Origin: Streptomyces lydicus
GTDB lineage: Bacteria > Actinomycetota > Actinomycetes > Streptomycetales > Streptomycetaceae
Assembly (NCBI RefSeq): GCF_000717345.1
Contig: NZ_JNZA01000044.1
Location: 1 to 54,021, forward strand
Length of the DNA: 54,021 nt
Reading direction: 5' to 3'
Translations under genes and position numbers: made by a program
The notes under the pieces: model-generated
The model's database searches: none
The model's input: only the letters and a program-made list of their open reading frames with translations
What the model was told of the DNA's origin: nothing
In this document: positions 16,619 to 24,194 of the stretch, piece by piece
Layout: each line of letters begins with the position of its first letter
How positions within the stretch are numbered: the stretch's first letter is position 1

Positions 16619-16822
16619 CGTCACCCACGTCACCAGCCACCTGAACCCGGCCCCTGACCAGCGGTGACAGCGGTGACGCAGACGGCAAAACCTGCGTCAG
16701 CCCACGTCACCCGCGTCACAGGTGACAGAACTCCGCCCCGCACCGTGACACGCCCCGAGCTGCCCGCGTCACCTCATAACCGCAGGTCAGAGCCGCAAAT
16801 GACGTGCGTGACGCGATGACGC
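16619..16822. other. GTCAC repeat array, putative AICE replication origin
   Basis: About ten GTCAC/GTGAC pentamers in 200 bp, most within CGTCAC: 16620, 16629, 16664, 16673, 16706, 16715, 16722, 16745, 16768 and 16808, with TGACGC again at 16817. The 11-mer CCCACGTCACC occurs twice (16624-16634 and 16701-16711). No gene is present. An array like this next to the rep genes is what an iteron-type origin looks like; it could also be a regulatory region for xis-int. Confidence 0.55.
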
Positions 16823-16902
16823 AGAAATGCGCACCTCGGACAGGCGCGGGCTCCTGAGAGGCCCCCAACTCCATTCGCAGGTCATCCCAGAGGAGTCACC
16901 AC

Positions 16903-17100
16903 ATGAACTCCCCCCTGCCCACAAGTCACCAGGCCCTGACCGTGCCCGAGGTCATGAGCGCGCTCCGGATGAGCCGTTTCAAGGTCTACGACCTGATCCG
17001 GTCCAAGCGGCTCCCGAGCTTCACCGAAGGGCGTTTGCGCCGCGTTCCGGCAGACGCGGTGGCCACGTACATGAAGAACCGTCTTGAGGAGGCCGCCTGA
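16903..17100 (+). CDS. xis: excisionase (helix-turn-helix, Xis)
   Basis: A 65-aa MerR-like excisionase: ALTVPEVMSALRMSRFKVYDLIRSKRLPSF is the helix-turn-helix, and RRVPADAVATYMKNRL the wing and last helix. It bends DNA at att sites and steers the integrase to excision. The ATG at 16903 follows AGAGGAG. Its stop codon overlaps the int start (TGATG at 17098-17102), so the two are made together. Confidence 0.92.
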   Translation: MNSPLPTSHQALTVPEVMSALRMSRFKVYDLIRSKRLPSFTEGRLRRVPADAVATYMKNRLEEAA

Positions 17101-18278
17101 TGGCGCGCAAGCGAAACCCGAACGGTGCCGGAAGCATCTGGCAGCGAAAGGACGGCCGTTACGAGGGCCGCGTGTACGTTCCCCAGCCGGACGGCACCCG
17201 CGCTCGCAAGACGGTGTACGGCAGCACGTGGGAGGAGTGCGACGAGAAGCGTCAGGAACTGGTGCGCCGCGCCCGTCAGGGCATCCCGACGCCCACCCGC
17301 TCCGCCAAACTCTCCGAGTGGCTGCCGTACTGGCTGGCGCAGTACATCGAACCGCGCCGCAAGCTGAGCACGTACGACAAGTACGAGATGCACGTGCGCC
17401 GCTACCTGATCCCTCTGCTGGGGACCAAGCGGCTGGAGTCGCTCAGCGTCGCCGACGTGCGCCGCTTCACCACGCGCATGCAGAGCACCAGCACGGCCGC
17501 GACCGCGAAGGAAGCACACCGTGTGCTCCGTACCGCACTCACGGCTGCCGGGCGCGAGGAACTCATTACGCGGAACGTCGCATCGCTCGTGGAACCGCCC
17601 CGGGTGAAGCAGCGCGAGATCAGTCCGTGGTCTCTGGAGGAGACGCTGGCGTTCCTGGAGGCCGCACGGCGAGACCCGCTCTATGCCGCGTTCGTCTTGG
17701 CCATCGCCATGGGCCTGCGGCGCGGGGAGCTGGTGGGCCTGCGCTGGTCGGATGTGGATCTGGACAACCGGGTGTTGCACGTGCGTCAGCAGACGCAGCG
17801 CCGGCGCGGCATGCTGTACGACGACGACCCCAAGAGCCGCCGCAAGCGGGTGGTCCCGATGCCCGCGTTGTGCATCGCGCCGCTTCGCTGGCACCGGCTA
17901 AGGCAGCGGGAAGCGTTCGCGCGCACCGGAGTCGCGTGGTCCGAGAAGGGGTACGTGTTCGCCACGAGGAACGGTCGGCCAGTCGAGCCGCGGAACGTCT
18001 ACCGGTCCTTCACGCGGGTAGCAGCCGATGCGGGACTGCGAGTGGTCCGGCTGCACGACGCACGGCACGGCTGCGCCACGTTGCTTACGGCGGCCGGCGT
18101 CGCCCCACGGGTCATCATGGAGATCCTGGGGCATAGCCAGATCAGCATCACGATGGACGTGTACACGCACGTCGTGCACGACACTCAGCGGGAGGCGATC
18201 AGCCACATGGACTGGCTGCTCAAGCGTCGTCTGCCCTCCAGCATGAGCGGCGGAGCCGGATCAACAGAGTCTCTTTAA
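17100..18278 (+). CDS. int: tyrosine recombinase / integrase of the AICE
   Basis: A 392-aa integrase. An N-terminal AP2-like arm-binding domain (~1-60, GSIWQRKDGRYEGRVYV) is followed by a SAM-like core-binding domain (~68-160) and the catalytic domain. Catalytic residues are R207 in MGLRRGEL, H319 and R322 in HDARHG, H345 in LGHS and Y355 in MDVYTHV. Complete, so site-specific recombination between the 44-bp cores is expected. It lies ~700 bp from the right core, further than the usual AICE spacing; a small gene and the arm-type site lie between. A short Ser-rich tail follows the catalytic domain. Confidence 0.95.
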   Translation: MARKRNPNGAGSIWQRKDGRYEGRVYVPQPDGTRARKTVYGSTWEECDEKRQELVRRARQGIPTPTRSAKLSEWLPYWLAQYIEPRRKLSTYDKYEMHVRRYLIPLLGTKRLESLSVADVRRFTTRMQSTSTAATAKEAHRVLRTALTAAGREELITRNVASLVEPPRVKQREISPWSLEETLAFLEAARRDPLYAAFVLAIAMGLRRGELVGLRWSDVDLDNRVLHVRQQTQRRRGMLYDDDPKSRRKRVVPMPALCIAPLRWHRLRQREAFARTGVAWSEKGYVFATRNGRPVEPRNVYRSFTRVAADAGLRVVRLHDARHGCATLLTAAGVAPRVIMEILGHSQISITMDVYTHVVHDTQREAISHMDWLLKRRLPSSMSGGAGSTESL

Positions 18279-18285
18279 CGGAACA

Positions 18286-18312
18286 GCCCCCGCCTTGGAA
18301 ATCGGCGGGGGC
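18286..18312 (+). terminator. terminator after int
   Basis: Perfect 9-bp arms GCCCCCGCC (18286-18294) and GGCGGGGGC (18304-18312), 9-nt loop, 8 bp after the int stop. It also lies just 3' of the minus-strand small gene, so it may act on both. Confidence 0.75.
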
Positions 18313-18338
18313 GTGAATCCCGGGAGCGTTCGCCCTGG

Positions 18339-18560
18339 TCACTCCCGGAGGAGGTACTCCAGGGCCTTGATCCCGAGCGTGAAGACGACTACGGCCGCCG
18401 CTGCTCCGGCGGCGGTCGCGCCATAAAAGGTGAAGTCGCCCGCACGCGCAGCGAAGATCCCGGTGACAAGCCCGGCGATTACAGCGCCGAGGGTGAGCAG
18501 TGTGAGGTGCATCGCCCGGTGGACTAGCCCGCGATCAATCGCGTGCTGTGTACGGTGCAT
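18339..18560 (-). CDS. small two-TM membrane protein at the AICE right end
   Basis: A 73-aa protein with two hydrophobic segments (LTLLTLGAVIAGLVTGIFAA and YGATAAGAAAAVVVFTLGIKALEYL) and short charged ends. It is not recognised; size and topology recall superinfection-exclusion or holin-like proteins but no motif supports that. The ATG at 18560 lacks a strong ribosome site; a later ATG at 18512 is possible. It converges with int and sits between int and the attachment core. Confidence 0.5.
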   Translation of the reverse strand: MHRTQHAIDRGLVHRAMHLTLLTLGAVIAGLVTGIFAARAGDFTFYGATAAGAAAAVVVFTLGIKALEYLLRE

Positions 18561-18600
18561 GGAAGGGTCCCGTCTCTGAGAACTGACACGTGGCCCGAGA

Positions 18601-18638
18601 AGAGCCCGCCGGATGCCGTAGGAAGCCCGGCGGGCTCT
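18601..18638. terminator. hairpin in the int-att interval
   Basis: Perfect 12-bp arms AGAGCCCGCCGG (18601-18612) and CCGGCGGGCTCT (18627-18638). It is located upstream of the small membrane gene; no other gene is credible between 18561 and 18920. Confidence 0.55.
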
Positions 18639-18921
18639 GTGTCGAGGTAGCTGAATCTTGGCGAGCGGATGCCTGAAATTGCCAACGGAACCGGCGATCT
18701 GCGAGGTTACTCACCACTCGCAAAAAGTAGGGCTTCCTGTCGCTTGAGCACTTGTGACGCGTGGTATGCACGCCAGGCGTGTCGGCTGCCAAGCGCCAGG
18801 GAAGTGCTTCGACGGCTGGCGTAGCGATCGCGTAACCCTGAGCGGGGTCGTCCGCGTCCGAGCGATTGGTAATGCGCGCTACAGAGGATCCGGATGTGCT
18901 CCGGGCGGAGAGTGAGGCGAC

Positions 18922-18942
18922 TGCCGTCAAAGACCGCCGTCA
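18922..18942. repeat. putative integrase arm-type site, right end of AICE
   Basis: Two GCCGTCA heptamers 6 bp apart, 40 bp left of the right core and one base different from 4245-4265. It abuts the tRNA terminator stem. Confidence 0.55.
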
Positions 18943-18976
18943 AAAGGCCCCGGACCATGATCGGTCCGGGGCCTTT
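18943..18976 (-). terminator. terminator of tRNA-Arg
   Basis: Perfect 14-bp arms AAAGGCCCCGGACC (18943-18956) and GGTCCGGGGCCTTT (18963-18976). On the tRNA strand it follows the tRNA by 7 bp and ends in TTTTG. It belongs to the element, which therefore supplies a new terminator to the host tRNA on integration. Confidence 0.85.
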
Positions 18977-18982
18977 GCGCTG

Positions 18983-19026
18983 GTGCCCCCGGCAGGATTC
19001 GAACCTGCGACACCCGCTTTAGGAGA
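18983..19026 (-). repeat. right att core within tRNA-Arg
   Basis: The 44-bp reference copy of the core, identical to 4106-4149 and with two mismatches to 1479-1522. It covers the 3' half of the tRNA from the anticodon loop to the discriminator base. Confidence 0.93.
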
Positions 19027-19056
19027 GCGGTGCTCTATCCCCTGAGCTACGGAGGC
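18984..19056 (-). tRNA. tRNA-Arg, anticodon CCT
   Basis: A 73-nt cloverleaf on the minus strand: acceptor GCCTCCG pairs with CGGGGGC (one T-G), D-arm GCTCAGGGGATAGAGC, anticodon stem CCGCT/AGCGG with loop CTCCTAA giving anticodon CCU (reads AGG), and T-arm GCAGG-TTCGAAT-CCTGC. CCA is not encoded. Its 3' 43 bases are the integration core of the neighbouring element, and the gene is whole, so integration restored it. Confidence 0.96.
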
Positions 19057-19159
19057 ATGGGCCTGAGCCCAGGACAGCGTAGCGGATGTGGTGGTCGTGG
19101 GCGTTTGTGTGGGGGGTTCGCCGTGTGCCGTCGCCACTCGGGGGCCGGGTGGGTCCGGG

Positions 19160-19474
19160 TCAGGTGCCGATGTGCCAGCTGACGGTGCCGTCCGTGGTGA
19201 CCAGGAGGGCGAGCAGGAGGAGGTCGGCGGTGCCGAGGGCGAGGCCGAGGAGGGCGCGGCCGCGGCGGTTGGTGCCGCGGGCCAGGGCCAGGCCGCCGAG
19301 GATCAGGGCGCAGGGGCCGAGGACGAGGTTGAGGACCAGGGTGCCGAGCAGGCCGAGGATGAAGGAGGCCACGGCCATGCCGTCGGCGTGGGAGCGCGAA
19401 CGGGAGGCGGGGCGTCCGGTGGACCCGGAGGTCGCGGAAGTGGCGCTCGGCGTGGCGTGGGTGAGCGTGGTCAT
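19160..19474 (-). CDS. small membrane protein, DUF4190-like
   Basis: A 104-aa protein with a Thr/Ser-rich N-terminus and two membrane segments, MAVASFILGLLGTLVLNLVLG and LGLALGTADLLLLALLV, separated by LILGGLALARGTNRRGRALLG. The pattern (hydrophobic, GxxALxxG, hydrophobic) is that of DUF4190-type proteins. The ATG at 19474 overlaps the stop of the upstream membrane gene by four bases. It is probably co-regulated with that gene by the divergent TetR protein. Confidence 0.7.
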   Translation of the reverse strand: MTTLTHATPSATSATSGSTGRPASRSRSHADGMAVASFILGLLGTLVLNLVLGPCALILGGLALARGTNRRGRALLGLALGTADLLLLALLVTTDGTVSWHIGT

Positions 19475-19635
19475 CGGGAGGTCACCTCGGACCGGTGGCG
19501 GCGTTCGCGGAGGAAGAAGACGAGCAGCCAGCCGGCGATGACGGCTGCCGCGAGGAGGGTGACGGGGACGGGGAGGTGTGCCGCGGTGCCCAGCGCGATC
19601 CCCATCAGGAGGAGGGCTGCGACGAGGAAGAGCAT
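19471..19635 (-). CDS. small two-TM membrane protein
   Basis: A 54-aa protein: MLFLVAALLLMGIALGT and VTLLAAAVIAGWLLVFFL are membrane segments, followed by a basic tail RERRHRSEVTSR. I chose the ATG at 19635 because GGGAAAGG lies six bases upstream. The ATG at 19686 would put the operator-like repeat inside the gene. The function is unknown. It overlaps the next gene and is divergent from a TetR regulator. Confidence 0.6.
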   Translation of the reverse strand: MLFLVAALLLMGIALGTAAHLPVPVTLLAAAVIAGWLLVFFLRERRHRSEVTSR

Positions 19636-19661
19636 GATCTGCCTTTCCCACTCGGAGGACA

Positions 19662-19737
19662 GTTGTTCACTCAGTGACTCCAGCATACGACCCCTCCCGG
19701 GTGGAGAAGTTCGGAGAACGGTTGTTTACTGGATGAC
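19662..19737. promoter_or_regulatory. operator repeats between TetR gene and membrane operon
   Basis: A 17-bp direct repeat, GTTGTTCACTCAGTGAC (19662-19678) and GTTGTTTACTGGATGAC (19721-19737), matching at 13 positions. The first contains the small palindrome TCACT-C-AGTGA. They flank the divergent promoters and the second abuts the TetR start codon, as expected for autoregulation. Confidence 0.55.
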
Positions 19738-20403
19738 ATGAGTCACACCGTAGGAGTCCGGCAGGCCCAGAAGCAGAAGACCCGTCAGGCGCTGCTCGAC
19801 GCGGCGCTCGGCCTGCTGGAGGAGCAGAGCCTGAGCAGCCTGGGGCTGCGGGAGGTGACGCGGATGGTGGGGATCGCCCCGACCGCGTTCTACCGGCACT
19901 TCCGGGACATGGGGGAATTGGGTGTCGCGCTGGTCGAGGAGGCGCTGGGGAGTCTGCATGTGATGGTGCGGGCGATCCTCGCCGAGCAGGACGCGGCCGA
20001 GGAGCGGATAGACCGTACGGTCGCGGTCGTCGAGCAGCACGTACGGCAGTACCCGCTGCACATCCGGTTCGTGGCGCGTGAGCGGCACGGTGGCGTGCGG
20101 GCGGTGCGGCAGGCCATCGCGGGGGAGCTGGACCGGTTCGCCGAGGAGGTCGCGGCGGCGCTCAAGACCCAGCCGGTGTCGGCGGGTTGGGGGGACGACG
20201 ACGTGCGGATGCTGGCCGAGCTGTATGTGGACCGGCTGGTGACGACGGCCGCCGCGCTGCTCGACGCCGAGGAGGACGGGGCCGAGGGGGCGGCCGAGCG
20301 GGTGGTGCGCAACGCCCGCCGGCAGCTGCGACTGATCAGCATCGGACGGCAGCATTGGCGGGAGGAAGGGGGAGGAGGGGGAGCAGGGGGAGGGGGCGAG
20401 TAG
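19738..20403 (+). CDS. TetR-family regulator (FabR-like)
   Basis: A 221-aa regulator. Residues ~10-60 form the TetR helix-turn-helix (KTRQALLDAALGLLEEQ, LGLREVTRMVGIAPTAFYRHFRDMGELG). The rest is a helical ligand domain with HVRQYPLHIRFVARERHGG, and resembles FabR-type regulators of lipid genes. It ends in a Gly-rich tail. ATG at 19738. It is divergent from two small membrane-protein genes and likely represses them and itself. The ligand is unknown; a membrane-lipid signal is only a guess. Confidence 0.85.
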   Translation: MSHTVGVRQAQKQKTRQALLDAALGLLEEQSLSSLGLREVTRMVGIAPTAFYRHFRDMGELGVALVEEALGSLHVMVRAILAEQDAAEERIDRTVAVVEQHVRQYPLHIRFVARERHGGVRAVRQAIAGELDRFAEEVAAALKTQPVSAGWGDDDVRMLAELYVDRLVTTAAALLDAEEDGAEGAAERVVRNARRQLRLISIGRQHWREEGGGGGAGGGGE

Positions 20404-20404
20404 G

Positions 20405-21652
20405 TCAGGCTCGGGCGGGGGTTACGCGGATGCGGTAGGTGCCGTCGGGGTTTTCGGTGAGGACGGTGACGGAGGCGCCGCTGGCCGGGTCGGTGTAGGA
20501 CTCGCCGGGGCGGAAGGTGGCGTCGGTCAGTTCCGGGTCGACGTATCTGCTGGCCTGGAAGCAGCCGCCGCTGTGCGGGGTGGCGTCCACGATGCGGAGC
20601 GGGCCGCCGCCCGAGGGGACGTCGGTGGCGACGTGGTAGAGCAGGATGCCGGGCCGGCAGACGGCCGGGTCGAGCAGTCCGCGGGTGCGGGCCTCGGCCA
20701 CCAGGGCGGTGTGCGGCGAGGTCGGAATCACGACGATCTTGGTGCCGTCGGGGGAGGCGATCGGGGTGAGGGTGTGTTCGCCGGGGGTGCCGCGGGGCGG
20801 GGCGCAGTGCACCTGGCCGGCGGAGAGCCAGCCGAGCTTCCACTTGTGCCAGCCGACGAAGTCGTTGCTCGGCCCCCAGTCCTCGTCCATCGGGTCCCAG
20901 TGGCCGACCGGCGGCGGGGCGTGCCGCTCGTCGGTGTAGTAGAGGTCGGGCAGGCCGAAGCTGTGGGCGTTCTCGTGGTTGAGGACGCGGAAGGCGCTCA
21001 GTCCGGTCTGCCGGCTCCAGATGAAGGACGCGTTCCGGAACGGCACCCCGTCGGCGGTCTTCATCCCCATGTCGCCGCCGCTGAAGGTGACCGACAGGAC
21101 CGTACGGGTCGCGGGCGGGCCGGCGTTGGGGGAGGCGATGATGTTGATGACGTCGTACGCGCGGAAGTCGACCATCGGGTCGACGGCGCGCACGACCTCC
21201 TGGGCCAGGGCGTGGTAGCCGCCGTCCGAGGCCGGGTCGAAGTTGGTGCCGCGCTGGATGCCGTACGCCGCGAGCGGCCGTGACATGCGGATCCAGCGGA
21301 ACAGCGGTATCGGCAGATAGCTCAGCCTGCCGTACGAGCTGATGCGGAAGTACTCCGTCGCGGCGGGGAAGAACTCGGCGAAGCGCATGCTCGGCGGCAT
21401 CGTGGCGCGGGCGTCCGGGAAGTCGATGAAGAGGGTCAGGGCCCGGACGACACCGGACGAGCGGGCGAAGCCGGCGGGGGTGTCGGCGGACTCGGCGACG
21501 TCGTCGGTGATGCCGTGCAGGGCGCACGGGCCGCTCGGCGGGACGCCCGGCCCGGGAGGTATGGCCACCGCGCTCGGCGGCGAGCCCAGCGCTATGGCCG
21601 CAGCCGCGGTGGCCGCGCCTGCGGCCAGCACCGCGGTTACCTTCAGCCTCAT
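20405..21652 (-). CDS. secreted M6-type metalloprotease
   Basis: A 415-aa exported protein. The signal peptide is at 1-~30 (basic start, then TAVLAAGAATAAAAIALG, cleavage near AVA). The zinc motif HENAH at 226-230 is followed by SFGLPDLY, giving HExxHxxGxPD as in immune-inhibitor-A/M6 peptidases; WDPMDEDWGPS downstream fits the Met-turn. The C-terminal ~100 residues form a beta-rich domain. It would degrade proteins outside the cell. I chose ATG at 21652 with AAGGTGGG just upstream; a GTG at 21661 is an alternative. It converges with the TetR gene 19738-20403, with one base between stops. Confidence 0.82.
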   Translation of the reverse strand: MRLKVTAVLAAGAATAAAAIALGSPPSAVAIPPGPGVPPSGPCALHGITDDVAESADTPAGFARSSGVVRALTLFIDFPDARATMPPSMRFAEFFPAATEYFRISSYGRLSYLPIPLFRWIRMSRPLAAYGIQRGTNFDPASDGGYHALAQEVVRAVDPMVDFRAYDVINIIASPNAGPPATRTVLSVTFSGGDMGMKTADGVPFRNASFIWSRQTGLSAFRVLNHENAHSFGLPDLYYTDERHAPPPVGHWDPMDEDWGPSNDFVGWHKWKLGWLSAGQVHCAPPRGTPGEHTLTPIASPDGTKIVVIPTSPHTALVAEARTRGLLDPAVCRPGILLYHVATDVPSGGGPLRIVDATPHSGGCFQASRYVDPELTDATFRPGESYTDPASGASVTVLTENPDGTYRIRVTPARA

Positions 21653-21759
21653 ACCGCCCACCTTGGGGCGCCCGCTGCTCCCCCGCGCGCGGGGTTACAT
21701 CCACTGGGGTCACCCGGCCACCCGGAGCTGTGGTGCGGGTCACAGCCGGGGTGGGAAAT

Positions 21760-21820
21760 AACCGGGGACGGTCTCCCCGTTTAACCAGACGTTCGAGAAA
21801 CGGGGAGTGCTTCCCCGGTT
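21760..21820. promoter_or_regulatory. 61-bp dyad with two GGGGA-N5-TCCCC operators
   Basis: Nested perfect arms AACCGGGGA/TCCCCGGTT and CTCCCCGTTT/AAACGGGGAG share one centre at 21790. Each half is itself a palindrome, GGGGA-N5-TCCCC, at 21764-21778 and 21802-21816. It lies between the protease start (21652) and the TetR start (21901), so it may control both. Confidence 0.55.
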
Positions 21821-21900
21821 CGAGACCGGGGGGCGTGGTCCGCGGCGGTACGTCGTGGGCCGCCGTTCCCCCCACCGTGCCGTTGAGAGGAGTGAGCCGT

Positions 21901-22563
21901 ATGACCGACGTCGCCACGTGCGTGAAGTCCCGGAAGCAGGGGCAGCCGCACCGTCTGCGGGCCGATGCCCTGCGCAACCGCGAACGGATCATCGCGGCCG
22001 CCCGCGAGACGGTGGTCGAGTTCGGGGCCGAGGCCCCGCTCGATGAAATCGCTCGACGTGCGGGGGTCGGCAATGCGACGCTCTACCGTCACTTCGCGGA
22101 TCGCCCGGAGTTGATCCACCACGTCACGCTCTCCGTCATGTCCCGTACCGCGGACCGTGCGGAGAGTGCCCTTGCCGAGGAGTCCGATGCTTTCCAGGCG
22201 CTGAGGCGCTTCGTCCACGACGCGGTGGCGGAACGGATCGGGGCCCTGTGTCCGCTGCTCTCCGACGGTATCGACCGTGACCACCCCGATCTGCTCGCGG
22301 CGCGCGAACGCCTGGAGGCGGCCGTCGAGGCCGTCATGGGCGCCGCGCGCGACAGCGGCCAGCTGCGCACCGACGTCGCCGTCGGTGACCTGATGGTCGC
22401 GATCACCCAGCTCACCCGGCCGTTGCCGAGTAGCGGGTGCCAGGACTTCGACCGCTTCGTGCACCGGCATCTGCAGCTGTTCCTGGACGGTCTGCAGGCG
22501 CCGGCGCGCTCCGAACTGCCCGGTTCCGCAGCCACCTTGGACGACCTGAGGCGCCGCTCGTAA
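21901..22563 (+). CDS. TetR-family regulator of the adjacent efflux gene
   Basis: A 220-aa regulator with helix-turn-helix at ~22-72 (ALRNRERIIAAARETVVEFGA, APLDEIARRAGVGNATLYRHFADRPELI) and a SACE_7040/KstR-like C-terminal helical domain (LLAARERLEAAVEAVMGAARDSGQLR). ATG at 21901 after GAGAGGAG. It lies 110 bp upstream of a drug-efflux gene on the same strand, the usual repressor-pump pair; the paired palindromes at 21760-21820 are its likely operators. Confidence 0.88.
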   Translation: MTDVATCVKSRKQGQPHRLRADALRNRERIIAAARETVVEFGAEAPLDEIARRAGVGNATLYRHFADRPELIHHVTLSVMSRTADRAESALAEESDAFQALRRFVHDAVAERIGALCPLLSDGIDRDHPDLLAARERLEAAVEAVMGAARDSGQLRTDVAVGDLMVAITQLTRPLPSSGCQDFDRFVHRHLQLFLDGLQAPARSELPGSAATLDDLRRRS

Positions 22564-22673
22564 CCGACCACCGGGGCGGCGCGCCGGCACCGGCCGGGCG
22601 CCCGCCCCGACGCTCCACCCGCACCACCCGTCCCGTTCTTCGCTCTTTTACGCACCACTAGGTGGATCCCGCC

Positions 22674-24194
22674 ATGCCTGAAACCGCCGTACCCGTCGAT
22701 CCCCGGCGCTGGAAAGCGCTGATATTCATCGCCCTCGCCCAGCTGATGGTCGTCCTCGACGCGACCATCGTGAACATCGCGCTGCCCTCCGCCCAGCGGG
22801 ACCTCGGCATCACCGACGCCAACCGGCAGTGGGTGATCACCGCCTACGCGCTGGCCTTCGGCGGTCTGCTGCTCTTCGGCGGCCGGGTGGCCGACCTGTT
22901 CGGACGCAAGCGGGCCTTCGTCATCGGGCTGGTCGGCTTCGCCGTGGCCTCCGCGCTCGGCGGCGCCGCGGCCAACGAGGGCGTGCTGCTGGGCGCCCGG
23001 GCGCTGCAGGGTGTCTTCGGTGCGCTGCTGGCACCGTCCGCGCTGTCCCTGCTGGCGGTGACCTTCACCGAGGCCAAGGAGCGCGCCAAGGCGTTCGGCA
23101 TCTTCGGTGCGATCGCCGGTGGCGGTGGCGCCGTGGGCCTGATCCTGGGCGGCGTACTGACCGAGTACATGAACTGGCGCTGGACGTTCTTCGTCAACAT
23201 CCCGTTCGCCGTGGTGGCCGCGACCGGCGCGCTGCTGGTCATCCGGGAGCCCGCGGGCAGCCGCAACCCCGCCCGGCTGGACGTCCCCGGCGTCATCCTG
23301 GCCACCCTCGGCCTGGTCTCGCTGGTCTACGGCTTCACCCGCGCCGAGTCCGACGGCTGGCTGGCCGGCCCGACGCTCGGCCTGTTCGCCGCGGCGGCCG
23401 TGCTGCTGCTGGCGTTCGTGCTGGTCGAGTCCAAGGTGAAGGCCCCGCTGCTGCCGCTGCGGGTGGTCATGGACCGGAACCGCGCGGGCATCTACGCCTC
23501 GCTGGGCCTGGCCGTGATCGGCATGTTCGGTCTCTTCCTCTTCCTGACCTACTACCTGCAGATCGTGAAGGGCTACACCCCGGTGACGACCGGCCTGGCC
23601 TTCCTCCCGATGATCGTCGGCATGATCACCGGCTCGACGCAGATCGGTGCCCGGCTGATGACCCGCGTCCGGCCGCGGCTGCTGATGGCGCCCGGTTTCA
23701 CGGTCGCCGCGCTCGGCATGCTGGTGCTGACCCAGATCGACCTGGACACGTCCTACCCCGCGCTGATCCTGCCCGGCTTCCTGCTGATGGGCCTCGGGAT
23801 GGGTACGGCGTTCATGCCGGCCATGTCGCTGGCCACGCACGGCGTCCAGCCGCGCGACGCCGGTGTCGCCTCGGCGATGGTCAACACCTCGCAGCAGGTG
23901 GGCGGTGCGATCGGTACGGCGCTGCTGAACACCATCGCGGCCAGCGCCACCACCGCGTACGCCACCTCGCACGCGGCCGGCGCGCGCTCGGCTGACCTGC
24001 TCAAGCTCCAGGCGATGGTGCACGGCTACTCCACCGCCATCTGGTGGGCGGTCGGCATCCTGGCGCTGGCCGGGGCGATCGCCTTCACCCTCATCACCAC
24101 CGGGCGGCCCGGCGGCGGTTCGCGGGCGGCCTCCTCGGAGGACGCCCCGGCCGCGGCCGGGGACGAGGTCCAGATCCCGGTGCTGGCGCACTGA
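22674..24194 (+). CDS. MFS drug-efflux transporter, DHA2 (14-TM) family
   Basis: A 506-aa permease. LMVVLDATIVNIALPSAQRDLG in the first segment is the DHA2 signature; GGRVADLFGRKRAF is motif A; GAIAGGGGAVGLILGGVLTE is motif C; NWRWTFFVNIPF follows. Fourteen hydrophobic segments can be counted up to residue ~485, then a short acidic tail. It exports hydrophobic or cationic drugs against the proton gradient. The ATG at 22674 follows AGGTGGAT. It is preceded by its TetR regulator. Confidence 0.92.
   Translation: MPETAVPVDPRRWKALIFIALAQLMVVLDATIVNIALPSAQRDLGITDANRQWVITAYALAFGGLLLFGGRVADLFGRKRAFVIGLVGFAVASALGGAAANEGVLLGARALQGVFGALLAPSALSLLAVTFTEAKERAKAFGIFGAIAGGGGAVGLILGGVLTEYMNWRWTFFVNIPFAVVAATGALLVIREPAGSRNPARLDVPGVILATLGLVSLVYGFTRAESDGWLAGPTLGLFAAAAVLLLAFVLVESKVKAPLLPLRVVMDRNRAGIYASLGLAVIGMFGLFLFLTYYLQIVKGYTPVTTGLAFLPMIVGMITGSTQIGARLMTRVRPRLLMAPGFTVAALGMLVLTQIDLDTSYPALILPGFLLMGLGMGTAFMPAMSLATHGVQPRDAGVASAMVNTSQQVGGAIGTALLNTIAASATTAYATSHAAGARSADLLKLQAMVHGYSTAIWWAVGILALAGAIAFTLITTGRPGGGSRAASSEDAPAAAGDEVQIPVLAH

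Larger units (their letters stand above)
4150..18982. mobile_element. pSAM2-like AICE integrated in tRNA-Arg(CCT)
   Basis: The segment lies between two identical 44-bp tRNA 3'-end repeats. It contains, in the usual AICE order, a GntR regulator, spd genes, an FtsK-type tra gene, a replication module, xis and int. The replication genes are a Prim-Pol protein plus a helicase, the AICE class with Prim-Pol-type replication. Cargo at the left end is a nuclease-like gene and a membrane-protein gene. Integration restores the tRNA because the element supplies its 3' end. Excision looks feasible (intact int, xis and cores); transfer looks impaired by the tra frameshift. Confidence 0.92.

Noticed and set aside
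16619..16822. CRISPR array
   Set aside because: Repeats are 5-11 bp, in both orientations and irregularly spaced; no constant repeat/spacer pattern and no cas genes.
18563..18960. Minus-strand frames of 131 and 83 codons between the small membrane gene and the tRNA
   Set aside because: No ribosome sites, no motif, and they run through the arm-type repeat and a hairpin.
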